From contig JAVUNC010000006.1 of assembly GCA_032173965.1 (NCBI GenBank), positions 21,260,370 to 21,324,369 on the forward strand: a stretch of DNA of 64,000 bases. Direction: 5' to 3'. Source of the stretch: Sitta carolinensis. Taxonomy: Eukaryota; Chordata; Aves; Passeriformes; Sittidae. The translations under genes and the position numbers were made by a program. Under the pieces are notes generated by a model. The model saw nothing but the letters and a program-made list of their open reading frames with translations, was not told where the DNA came from and ran no database searches. Numbering within the stretch: the stretch's first letter is position 1; the number at the start of each line of letters is the position of its first letter. Positions 1 through 10,310 of the stretch are shown piece by piece.

Positions 1-414
1 CTAAGAGCAGAGGCTAATTGTGTTTACTACAGTTAATAAATTGTTTATTATAATCAAAATTCCTCAGTCCTGAAAACGATGAGTTGAAATTCTGAAATGA
101 GGAATCTGATGTCAGTTGCTATCCTCATTTTGTCCTTGGCATTTACAGTGTTGGCCAATTAGGAGAGATGAATGGAAGGAATCAGGGATTTCATAGACAG
201 GAAGAACAAAACACAGCTACCCAGGCAACATTTCATAATCAGGGCTTGGAATTTCTCCCAGAAGCAGATAGAAGTATTCTGTGAAGTGTAGCTAGATTTC
301 ATCCCCAAAAGGAAAATCCTACTCCAGGAGGGTTATTTCAGTCCAGCTCTTCTTGCTGACTGTGAAATCCTGAATTTCTTAGGCAAGATTTCACGTGGAA
401 AGGGCAGCCTTTAC

Positions 415-465
415 CTGATCTGCAATGTTCCAGACTCTGACAGAACCGTCACAGCTCGCCGAGGC
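415..465 (-). CDS. WDHD1: WDHD1 exon 6
   Basis: A 51-base exon of 17 codons, ASASCDGSVRVWNIADQ, closing the WD blade begun in the preceding exon. The acceptor is TTACCGAG and the donor GTAAAG. No later WDHD1 exon is recognisable between 1 and 414, so the next one lies off the window. Confidence 0.92.
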
Positions 466-3400
466 CTCGGTAAGAGAAGGGAGTAAACAAATTAATAATT
501 AAAGTCATAGAGAAATTAATGCTACAACATGGAAAAAAAAAACATAACCAATGCCACAGACACAGGATACACAGGCAGTTTTAAGAAAGCCTCCCTGTTT
601 AAACCACTTTAAGATTTAAAACTTTCCAATGCTGTCATCTTGATAATTGTACTCAGCTCCAAGCTGCTGTAATTACAAACCCTCATACTTCAAGTGAGCT
701 ATTTATTTGCAAAAGAGGCTCAAAATTAATATTAAGTTTCTTTAGTGAGGCACCTTTTCTCCTCTAAATTAGATTTTAGAAGAAAACAGACAGTAACTGA
801 TTAGTAAAGCAAAGACTGAGGTCTCCTGGGAGGCAACAAGTTGTGACAGACTCCATCACCACCAAGGTCACATGAAATTAAGTTCTCTCATCTGCCCAGT
901 CACTGGTTGGTTTCTTGGTATAAATTACTTTTTTTTTTTTTTTTCCCTGAGATTGAAAGCAGAAAGTAAATAAGAAAAGGTTTTTTTTTTACCAGGTAAA
1001 CATCCTTGGGGTCAAAAGACAGGCTTAAAACAGGAGCATCGTGTCCTCGGAATGTTTTCTGCTTGCTGCTATCAGACACCTCCACAACTTTGATCATAAA
1101 GTCACTGCAGATCACAAAGACATCAAATTGTTAACATTGCTATTAACAATGACAAACTATGTTTTTATGGCAATAAAAATTGGGCATTAAATATTTTTTT
1201 GGGGAAAGTTACAGCTCTCAACACTATATGATGTAATGGAAAATGAGAATCTTGAGGCTTGTTACAATAGGAGTCAGGCCAGACTGTTTTTATTACAGTC
1301 AAAATGTCAAAATTCATAAAATATCATTGTTTATTGAAGATATTATGCACACAGAGACCATATACTTCTTCAATATAATATTCTACATGATCTAATAAAA
1401 GTCTCTGCTCAGATACCAGAGAGCTGATGACTTAACAAGAACTCCCTGCTGAGTGGGACCAATATTCTTTACTGTAATTATTTGGCCAAGTAGCTTTAAA
1501 AAAAAAAAGATGGTGCAAATAGTTTATTTTGTGTGACTTTTTAACAGGATTTTTAAGACTATTTAGTGTATCAGATAAAGTAAGAGAATTTTTACAATTT
1601 CATTCCTTCTTCCAAAATTGCAGCCATTGCTGCAGTTTAACTCAAAATATCAGTCCTAAGACAAAGAGCTCCTGTAATAAACTTCCAGTACCACTCCCTC
1701 TCAAACCTCCTTGCAATACCCTCAGAAATTTCATTTTAGGATGTAATTCTATAGGGTTAACCATTACTTTTAACCTTTTTCATGTAGTTCATGCAAACTT
1801 TGACAGCCAGTGGGATGTTAAATTTATATACAACTGAGGTTTGAAGATTTCATGTAAGAATGGAGAAATCTGGGACAAATGAAAGCAATTCTTCTTACTC
1901 CTTCACTTCATGGCTTTCTTCTTTAGTATGACTCACTGAGGGGTGGCCTGACAGTCTTGTGAGCTTTCTCCTAAAAATGTGGGAGCCCCAGCCAGGCTGC
2001 AGGACTACTGGGGAGTTATAAAAGTTTGAGAAACAGCAAAGAGTTTGCTGCCTGCCTAATCTCTCTAATCAAAGTCAGATCCTGGGGCAGAGCTGTTCTC
2101 TCAGAAACAAGCACTGGCACAGGGCCCAAAGCCATGATCCCTGTCAGATTTGGAGATTACAGTGGTTACTGCCCAGCCTCACAGTTTTGGTGGAGCTGCT
2201 GCCAGAGCTCACAGTCCAGCATGTTCATCCAAAATGCTTTTCTGGTTCAATTCACACTTAGAAGAGTCAGGAAGCAGATCTCTGCCATCTCCCCTGTGGA
2301 GCAAAATTCCAGAAGAGAGGCAAGCAGCCAGCCTCAATTAGCTGTGACTGCCCAAAGAGTTCACCAAATCCAATTAAGAATCACCTGAGCCTTAAATACA
2401 TGAAAAAAATCTCACGAAAAAACCATTTCCTTCTGGCTATTTTGCCTCCTGTGTTAAAGGACTAGAGTATATCCTGTAAAAGCACATGTGCTGCCCTAAG
2501 AAAAGAACTAAACTACATATTAAATTCCCCTCAGGCAAGTCTTGAAAGTGTCATCTGTTATCATTTGGCAGCTTGGTGATGCTTATGCCAGAGAATGACT
2601 CAAAGCTCTCACACAAATCAGAACCAACCTAACTTTTAGATGTGCACATTCATCTTCAGCTCCACAATCCCGAGCAGCTGGGACATCATCCTCAGCTCCC
2701 AGTGACAAAACCCTCCATGGGAGGGGACATCCATAAGGGTGAACACTTGTGCTTTAGCCTGAGAGCTGAAAACACTCAAGCCTCCCAAAGAAAAGAAATT
2801 ATTTCACAACACCAGACCTCTATAGAAAACTACTTGGTGGATCAAGTATCTCTCAGAGCATTGTTTTCTAAACTCCTCTTCATTCCTTTCTTCCCCTCTA
2901 CCCCCTTGAGGGCATTTTCCAATCCTTTACAGAGGTTTGTGGGTTCATGACCCCTTGGTAAGACCCAGCCTGTGAGGAAGTTTCCAGATTTTCCTCATGG
3001 TTCCCACATTACCTGGATCCAGCAGCAACCTGGTGCCATCAGGGCTAAAGGTGACGTGGTTGACGTGCATGGTGAAACGAGTGAGGATCCCATCTGGAGC
3101 TCCCTCAGGAAACGTGTGGATCTGGACAGTGTTGTTGGAGACTGCTGTGATCAGCCTTCCATTCTGACAACAAAACCAGTCACAAAATCTGTCACTTAAA
3201 ACACATTTATGCCATAGAGACAAAAATCCCACTCTGATGTCCCAAATATTTTGGCAGATTAATTTTACTCATTCCAAAACGGTCTGGCAGTAAGAGTAGT
3301 AAGGGAAATACTCTTAACTTATTTTTTTTCTGCCCAAAAATACAGACAAGCAGAGGAACTTTCATAATTTATCACTTTAACCAAACTAGCTCGCATGCTA

Positions 3401-6353
3401 TTTAGATTCATCTGCTGCAGCATCAGGAGAGGGCACCCTTGGACTGGAATTCTCAGTTAAGTGCCACCAGGGAAAGATGAGTTCATGAACTCAGTTCTTT
3501 GCAGAAGATAGAAGGCAGACATTTACTAAAAATCAATCCAGGTTTTAAAAAGTGCAAAAGGAAATAATTATTCCATACTTGGACAATAATACCTCTTTGA
3601 GTGACAAGATTATTCCTCAGTTGTACACAGCAGTAAAACTTTAATATAAATATAAAGAAACACCTTATTTTCTTTTTTATTGTGTGTATTTTGAGGGAGG
3701 GGAAGCAGTATCGTGGTTGGGGTATTTTGTTAAGGTGTATAAAATTATAGTAAAAATCCTGAAGGTAAAGAAAGCAGCAGTCAGTACTGAATAACCTAAA
3801 ACAATAAGAGATTAGATTTATTACCTAGATTACATCAACATCTCAGAACAGTGCCTCCTGACATTTCATTAATGAAGAGTAATTTTTGAAAAAGGATTTC
3901 CTGACATTTAAGTCTCCCACTGTTCAAAAATAAAACATCCCTCAGAACTAGAAGCACCTTTTTCAATTTTTCCCAGGATTTTTCCTCATCTATTCTTTAA
4001 TAGTTTTAGCAATTTCTGGCTCTGCCACTGATTTGCTACGAGAACCCACTCATGTCACCTCACTTGGTTTATGAAACAATAATTGATGTGGTGGAAATCT
4101 ACAGAAAAATGCTCTAAAAAACAATGATGAAAATAGATTTTACAGGTCTTGAGGAATAGATACACGAGGTATGTTAGAAAGGACATAAGAAAGAGGATTC
4201 AATTAAGGCAGTAATTCTGAATAAGATTTCAAATGATAATTCTTATAATGCAATACAAATATGTTAATACTCATTTATTTCCTCTTTTATACTCCTCTAC
4301 AAAATCATTAATAGTTGAGAAACAAAAAAAAAAGTTAAAAATTTATTAAAAATTTTTTTTAAAAGTTTAAAAAAAGTTAAAATCTCTCGTTATCATCACC
4401 AGGTTAAATACACAAAATTTGTAGAACTGAATATAGGCTTCTGGAAGTTTTCTCTTCTAAAATTGCCACAAAGACAATATTTTAGACCCACTATGACTAA
4501 TGTAATATAAAAAAATAGGACATGAAGGAAATAAAGTGACAGCTCTCAAGATAAATACGTGAACATGCATAGTAAAAATAATTATTTTCTATTATATAAA
4601 TCCTCTTCTCACTTTGGGGACACTGGGTCAGAGGCACCTTCAGGCCAAAAAACAATTTTGAGGGTGAAACCAATTATAAAAAAAGAGTGTTACCAATCCA
4701 TTACTCACTTTGTGAAAGCAAGTTGTGATTAATACAGATTATAATTCCTTGGACTTTTAACACAGGCCCACATAAAACAACCTCTTGGCTTTCTTCCTAA
4801 TACTTGATGATCACATCCTATGCTGGGAAAATTCTTGCAACTCACATGGTGAGAAAACACTGAAACAGCCTAAAAAGTTCACTGCATAATTAGCTTAATC
4901 TGCTGGGTTTGTTTCTCAGAGAGGAGATCAAAGTCAGAAATTAATGTAACTGAACGTGAAGGAAGAAGAGGAAAAAAAAACATTATAAAAGTTTAGTATA
5001 AGTGATAATTCCTCTACAACTGTGTATGGGGTAGAATAAATTGTCAGGGGTAATTCTTGTTTATTGTCACCCACAGAAGCAGCATCCCTGAGGTGGCAAA
5101 TCCTAAATCTGGAAGATTTAGATCCTAAAAAAAGGAAGATTTCTTTCCTAAAAAGGAAGATCCACAAGTGAGAGGAGTTGTGTTAACCCACCTTCAGAGC
5201 ACACGAGAAGGCCTTTTCTCCCACATTAATGGACTTTGGATCATCATCATCCAGGCTTTCCCAAATCCTAACATCTCCATCACTGCCACAAGTCACAATG
5301 CAGCTGTGGGAAGACACAGGCTTTGTTAACATCCAGGAATCTGCAGCCTTTTTCAAGCATTTGGTTCTAATGCCAAACGAGACTTTTTGTGGTTTTAAGG
5401 GGTTGTTATCAGACCATCTCTTATGAACTGTCCTTGCAATGATAAAGAATTTAATAATGGAATAAAATAATATGGACTTTAACCATAACCAGTATATAAG
5501 GTGTATCCTTTGAGTTTGTTTTGAGAGGCCTTGGTTTTTTTTTAGTTTACCTTTTAGTCTATAAAAAGGTGATACTAAATATATAGTTTGTATTTATACA
5601 TCCAAGAACTAGCACAAGGAAGAGATGAAAATATAGCAATCCCAATATTGCATTCCTTCAACTACATTTTTAATTTCTTAGTGCATCCACAAATGTATTT
5701 ACACCCACACTACACTGATTTCTGCTAAAATCTGTGAAGTCACTCTCATAAAATGTGCATATAGAGTTTTTATATATATAATACTTACTATATATATATA
5801 CATGGGGATATATATAGGCTTCCATTTAAGTTATAAATCAAGCACTTCCAAACTCAGAGCACCTAAATATGTCACACAGCAAGTTCTCAGCACAGGCAAA
5901 ACCCAAAGGATTTCTTGGACCATGCCAGGCCATAAATCCATCCCAGTATCTCACACAGCAGTGGCTGATACAGAAACTTACAGAATCATTAAGGTTGAAA
6001 AAGCCCTCTAAGATCCTCGAGTCCAACCATTCCCTCAGCACTGCTGAGATCACCACAGACCCCTGTCCCCAAGTGCCACATCCACACAGCTTTTAAAAAT
6101 AAATTTAAAGGGATGGGGACTCCACCACTACCCTGGGCAGCTGTGCCAATGACTGACCACTCTTTGAATGATGAAATTTTTCCTAATACCAAACTCCTGG
6201 GGAAGCATCAGGCAGGAACCAGCCCGTCCATGCCTCTGACTCTGGGAATGGCGCTGTTACCTGCCGGTGCCATCGAAGCAGACATCCGTGTGTCCCTCGC
6301 TGTGGCCATACCGCATTGGCTTCTGCCTCGAGGGCATCTTTGCTCCCACCTGT
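415..6353 (-). CDS. WDHD1: WDHD1 (AND-1/CTF4 homologue), 5' coding exons, partial gene
   Basis: WDHD1 couples the CMG helicase to DNA polymerase alpha at the replication fork, in the nucleus. Five coding exons are visible on the minus strand (6337-6261, 5303-5192, 3163-3013, 1104-993, 465-415), each with AG acceptor and GT donor. They encode about the first 145 residues, the start of the N-terminal WD40 propeller: RYGHSEGHTDVCFDG, then VTCGSDGDVRIW, then TAVSNNTVQIHTFPEG, then KTFRGHDAPVLSLSFDP, then ASCDGSVRVW. These match vertebrate WDHD1 closely. Splice phases agree across all junctions except that the 3013-3163 exon is one base short (see findings), so the literal translation is out of frame after it. 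The rest of the propeller, the middle domain and the C-terminal HMG box lie beyond position 1. Identity is also supported by divergent SOCS4. Confidence 0.95.
466..992 (-). other. WDHD1: WDHD1 intron 5
   Basis: AT-rich intron with two short homopolymer tracts near its 5' end. Nothing else is recognised. Confidence 0.85.
993..1104 (-). CDS. WDHD1: WDHD1 exon 5
   Basis: A 112-base exon: one base completing Ser, then 37 codons reading DFMIKVVEVSDSSKQKT, RGHDAPVLSLSFDPKD and VYL. This is a canonical WD40 blade with the GH dipeptide. The donor GTAAAA is followed directly by a homopolymer tract. Confidence 0.95.
1105..3012 (-). other. WDHD1: WDHD1 intron 4
   Basis: Unique-looking AT-rich sequence. 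No repeat family, exon or RNA gene was recognised. Confidence 0.85.
3013..3163 (-). CDS. WDHD1: WDHD1 exon 4, with an apparent 1-base deletion
   Basis: It encodes NGRLITAVSNNTVQIHTF through GAPDGILTRF and HVTFSPDGTR, highly conserved in the family. The exon is 151 bases; the flanking phases require 152. The literal frame ends LLLDP, whereas a frame one base over reads AAGS, which is what joins properly to the next exon's SDF. The missing base lies in the CC pair at 3029-3030 (GG on the coding strand). Confidence 0.93.
3164..5191 (-). other. WDHD1: WDHD1 intron 3
   Basis: AT-rich intron with A/T homopolymer runs around 4320-4380. Nothing else is recognised. Confidence 0.85.
5192..5303 (-). 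CDS. WDHD1: WDHD1 exon 3
   Basis: A 112-base exon completing a Ser codon, then 37 codons. It carries the first WD repeat end (VTCGSDGDVRIWE), an acidic LDDDDP stretch and VGEKAFSCALK. It ends in phase 0 at a GTGGGT donor. Confidence 0.95.
5304..6260 (-). other. WDHD1: WDHD1 intron 2, with (TA)n and a CR1 fragment
   Basis: It contains a TA-dinucleotide-rich patch at about 5769-5816 and a CR1 3' fragment next to exon 2. The rest is unique-looking. Confidence 0.85.
5979..6200 (-). mobile_element. CR1 LINE 3'-end fragment
   Basis: On the plus strand it reads as the reverse complement of a CR1 3' end: AGAATCATTAAGGTTG, then AAGCCCTCTAAGATC, GAGTCCAACCATT and CTCCACCAC. Its 3' terminus faces the intron side. 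Confidence 0.85.
6261..6353 (-). CDS. WDHD1: WDHD1 exon 2, first coding exon
   Basis: The acceptor is a pyrimidine-rich tract ending AAGCAG just above 6353. It is followed by 16 bases of 5' UTR, then the ATG at 6337-6335. The coding part starts MPSRQKPMRYGHSEGH and ends in phase 2 at a GTAACA donor. The ATG is chosen because it matches the family start; the longer open frame upstream runs into the intron acceptor. Confidence 0.93.
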
Positions 6354-6459
6354 CTGCTTATGGAGAGGAAAAACAGAGGAGGAGTAACAGCAATTAAAAG
6401 GAAACACTTCAGGAAAAGCATCGGATGGGGAGGACAAGGTGTGAGTTGCTGGGACACCA

Positions 6460-6990
6460 GTCACCTGTGGGGATGGGAGATGTGGACACTGTGAGGATGA
6501 GGACATGGGAATGGGGACATTGCTGGAGGGGAGCACGAAAATGGGAGAGGGGGACACTGTAGGCATGGGGACAACTCAGAGATGAGAGCACGGGGATGGG
6601 AGAGGAGGACACTGTGGGGATGGGGACATCGCAGGGATGGGGAGATCTCAGGGATGGGGGCACGGGGATTGGGACACTGTGGGGATGGGGAGATCTCAGG
6701 GATGGGGGCACGGGGACTGGGACACTGTGGGGATGGGGACATCGCGGGGATGGGGACATCGCAGGGATGGGGAGATCTCAGGGATGGGGAGATCTCAGGG
6801 ATGGGGGATCGGGGATTGGGACACTGTGGGGATGGGGACATCACAGGGATGGAGAGATCTCAGGGATGGGGGCACGGGGATGGGGACACACTGATGGGGG
6901 CACGGGGTAGGCGATGGGGACACTGTGGGGACAATGACATTGCAGGGATGGGGACACCGCGGGGATGGGCGATCGGGACACCGATCGGGG
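6460..6990. repeat. G-rich minisatellite in WDHD1 intron 1, beside the bidirectional promoter
   Basis: Degenerate tandem array of short G-rich modules: GGGGATGGGGACATCGCA, GGGATGGGGAGATCTCA, GGGATGGGGGCACGGGGAT and TGGGACACTGT. They recur in mixed order and higher-order blocks of about 50-70 bases are visible (for example near 6640, 6690 and 6790). GGGG runs with short spacers give strong G-quadruplex potential on the plus strand. The array runs into the CpG island. Several long open frames across it are repeat artefacts. Confidence 0.9.
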
Positions 6991-7960
6991 CCGGGGATGG
7001 GGACACGGGGACAGGGGGCGTGGGGATGGGGACAGCGCGGGGCCGCGGGCCCGGATTGCCGAGGCCCGGAGGGGCCTGGCGTGCCGCGGCCTCTCCCGCG
7101 GCCGGCCCAGGGCGGCCCGCACAAGCCGCCCTCATTCCCCGGCAGGGACCCCCGCATTCCCCGCGGCTGCCCCCGCTCCGGAAAGGTCCGGCACGGCCCG
7201 CGGGCTCTCGGTGGGGTTGTACCCGCCATCCCTCCCTCCGTCCCGCCGCTCACCGCCGCCCGTTCGAGCCTTCCCGCGCCCGCCGCTTCGCTCCGCCCTC
7301 GGCGGGGCCGGGCCCGGGCCGTCAGCGCCGGGGCGGGCCCGGGGCGGGCGCGGGGCGGCCCCGGCAGCGGGGATGGCGGCGGCCGGCTGAGGGGCCGCGG
7401 CTGCCAGCGCCGAGCCCGCCGAGCCTCCGGCACCGCCGGCACCCGGCTGGCCACAGAGCCGGGGAGAGCGCCGGCCCCGCGGGCAGCGCCCGCCGCACCA
7501 CCGTGAGTGGGGCTCGGGGCGGCGGGGACGGGGCTGAGGGGAGCCGGGGGTGGGGGGTGAGCAGCGGTGCTGGGGAAATCGGGGTCTCCTGTCACCGGCG
7601 GGGCTCGGGGTCTGCGCCCCTGTCAGCCAGCGGCGGGCTCGGGCCGCGGTGGGGCGGGGAACTGGCCCGGGGGCCGCCCTGTGTCCCCGCGGGGCTCGGC
7701 GCTCTGTCCCGGGGGTCTCGGAGCAGGGGCTGCTGTCACCGCGGGGCTTGGCCCGGGCTCGGAGCCGCTGTCAGTGCCCGGCGGGGCTCAGGCTCTGCTG
7801 TCACCGAGGGCGTTCAGTCCCGGCTCTCCCGTCACCGGGGCGGGATTCGGTCCAGCTCTTCGCTCTGTCACCGGGGGGTTCCGTCCGTTCGCTTCTCCTC
7901 TGAAAAACCCCCCGCCCGACGTCCTTATCCTAGCACGAACAGGGCGCGTATATTCCCTGT
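6950..7960. promoter_or_regulatory. CpG island, divergent WDHD1/SOCS4 promoter
   Basis: Very GC-rich and CpG-dense, between the first coding exon of WDHD1 (minus) and the SOCS4 first exon (plus). A TATA box is not evident. The WDHD1 coding exon has a splice acceptor in front of it, so its non-coding first exon should lie in this island on the minus strand; its limits cannot be read from the sequence. Head-to-head placement implies shared regulation. Confidence 0.8.
7380..7502 (+). other. SOCS4: SOCS4 non-coding exon 1 (5' end approximate)
   Basis: The end is set by a consensus donor, ACCACC followed by GTGAGTGG, inside the CpG island. The coding exon begins after an acceptor at 13800, so an upstream 5' UTR exon is required and this is the best donor. 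The transcription start is not determined. Confidence 0.55.
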
Positions 7961-10029
7961 TTATCCTTCTGTGTGTGGATTTAATGGCAGCTCGTCGAGA
8001 GGCGCAGGCACGGCAGGGCAAACCCAAACGAGGGGCTGTGCCCTTCGCCCCCCTCGGGCAGCACCCCCAGAAGAGCGGGGAGCTGTGCTCCCCCAGCCGC
8101 AGGACCAAACCCCTTTGGAGATCCTGGCGGTCATCATGGAATTACTCTGGAATTCCAACCATCCTGATGCGTTGTGCGAGGTGGAGTTGACAGCAGTGGT
8201 AGTCAGGCAGGTAGCGATTGCATTGCAAAAATCATTGAGCTTATTCTTTTCTTTTTTTTTTTTTTTTTTTTCCTTTTAATTTGGCTGAAAAAAAAATAGG
8301 AAGAAAGCATCCTGGCTGATCTCTTGAAGGATTAAAAAAAATATATATGCTAGATTTGAACATAACCTGAAATAAAGAGGGGGAAACAGCGTTATCTGTT
8401 TTCCCTTTATGTAGCCTTAATGATCTGGCCCAGTTTATTCCTGTTTCTAAGAAAAAAATTGCTTCCAGGCAAAACCCTTTTTTCTTCAGTTTTGCTCTGC
8501 AGTGAGGTTATTGGTGGTTGGGGTGAACAGAGTGATTTATTTATATTGGAAATGTGTTTCTCTCTAACACACATTGCTGGTAGTTTCATGAATGAATGAA
8601 TGACATGATTATAAAGCAGGCACACTTCTTTTAAAAAAATTATAGAAATATGGCCAGATTTCATTATTAAACCTCGTGGAAGCTGTGTAGAGACATGTTT
8701 TCCATGGGTGTATCCTACATATTTCAGTAAATCGTGATTTCTGGCGAGGATAATGTGTTCTAGAGGAATGATTCCGAGCTGAACTGCTTATCAGATGAGT
8801 GGGAAGACCAAGCTATTCCTGCTGCAAGCCGCTGCCTGGGATGGAGACAAATGCCTGTCAAATGTGTTTATTTTTCTTAATCACTTTAATTTTCGGAGCC
8901 TCAGATGGAAACTGCACTTAAAGTGTTTTGCAATATAAAAGCCATTTTACATTCGTGTAACAACTAATTTCCTTGTCTGGAGGTGCTGCCTGCTGGCACA
9001 ACTCTTTGAGCAGCATAGGCAGATTGGGGGGAGGTTTTTCAGGGGGGTGTCAGGATCTTGTGGTCATTTTTCCGAGGGGCTGCCGTGGCTTTGTCGCGTC
9101 CGAGGTGACACGGCACCGAATGCGATGTTGTACTTTAAATCCGGTTGGGAACACTGCCTTGATTACTAGGTGTGAGTGGCTGCGAGCGGGGCGGGAGCCG
9201 GGAATCGCTGCTCTCCTCGGTTTCTGGGTGGAGCACGGAGCGTTGGTCATGGACCATAAAGCTTTCACTGATTTAGTGCTGGAGAGGCTGCTGCGGTTTG
9301 CCGAGCATCTCTCCTGCCACACATGAGCAGAGCTTCATTAAGGCAGGAGAGACGAGCAGCTCTCACCTCTGGCACCTGCTGCCAGCTCAGTTCCACCTCC
9401 TGGGAGTGAATAAAATATTCCCTGTGTTGGGGTTAGCTGGGCATGACCCCACTCCTCCTCCAGTTCCGGGCAGAAATCAAGGGTATTTCCAAGGAAGAAA
9501 TATTTAGGTTGCCAATGGTACCTTTAGAAAGTCTTTTTCTTTTGTGTGTGTGTGTGATTAAGTGCTTTAGTTTGCTGTAAAGGCCTCTGGAGTCAAGCTT
9601 AGGTATTTTTAGATGGTATCATAAATCAAAGTAAAGCCAGAATTGAAGAAAAATAATTTAAGACAGAGGAATTGATATTTATTGTTATCCTCAGTAGGTT
9701 GGGAAGGTCAGGTTTTAAAATGTGGTCTTGTGGCCAAAATCTAATTGGGTGAAATTAATGAAAGCAGCTTGTGACCAGTGAGATTTTGTTTTAAAATAAC
9801 TTATATGTAAGTTATGAAAGAAAAAGTACTCCAGTTTACTGCAGCTTGCTCTTCTCTCTCAGGATTTTATCAGCTCTACAAAATCAACTTCCATAACAAT
9901 TCCAAAATGGATTCATTGTTCTTCGTGAGCCTTCTTTTGTTGTTTAATTAGGGGTACAACACAGCAACTCTTCGTGTGCTTGGACAGAAAACTTTCCAAG
10001 TACTTCCTACACTGGGAGGGTTGTGCAGC

Positions 10030-10110
10030 GTGGGAGCACCAGAGAGGTGGTGGGACCTTCATCCTGGGAGGTTTTCAGGACATGGCCAGGCCATGCCATG
10101 GCTCCCCTGA
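10030..10110 (+). mobile_element. probable degenerate CR1 fragment
   Basis: The string AGAGAGGTGGTGGGACCTTC, followed by CTGGGAGGTTTTCAGGACATGG, resembles the CR1 3' region in sense orientation (the 'first few residues wrong family' risk is real because the diagnostic 3' terminus is missing). Confidence 0.45.
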
Positions 10111-10236
10111 GCCCACACTGGCAGCAGTCCCACTGCCAGAGACCCCCCACCATCTGCTCCTGCTTTATACTGAAGAGGAAGCAGCTTGGTGAAGAGGACT
10201 GTTAGCCTAGAGGCAAGGAAGCAGCTCAGGACATAA

Positions 10237-10310
10237 GCATCTGGTTAAAGCAGTTCAGTATTCAAGTACTTATGCATCTGGTTAAAGCAGTTCAGTATTC
10301 AAGTACTTCT
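10237..10310. repeat. 37-bp direct tandem duplication
   Basis: Two near-identical copies of a 37-base unit starting GCATCTGGTTAAAGCAGTTC, at 10237 and 10274. Confidence 0.95.

Noticed and set aside
6795..7595. A 266-codon minus-strand open frame over the same island
   Set aside because: Pro/Arg/Ala-rich reading of GC-rich DNA plus minisatellite; no splice or homology support.
6582..8279. A 565-codon open frame on the plus strand
   Set aside because: It runs through the G-rich minisatellite and CpG island, has low-complexity composition and no domain, and overlaps equally open frames in other registers.
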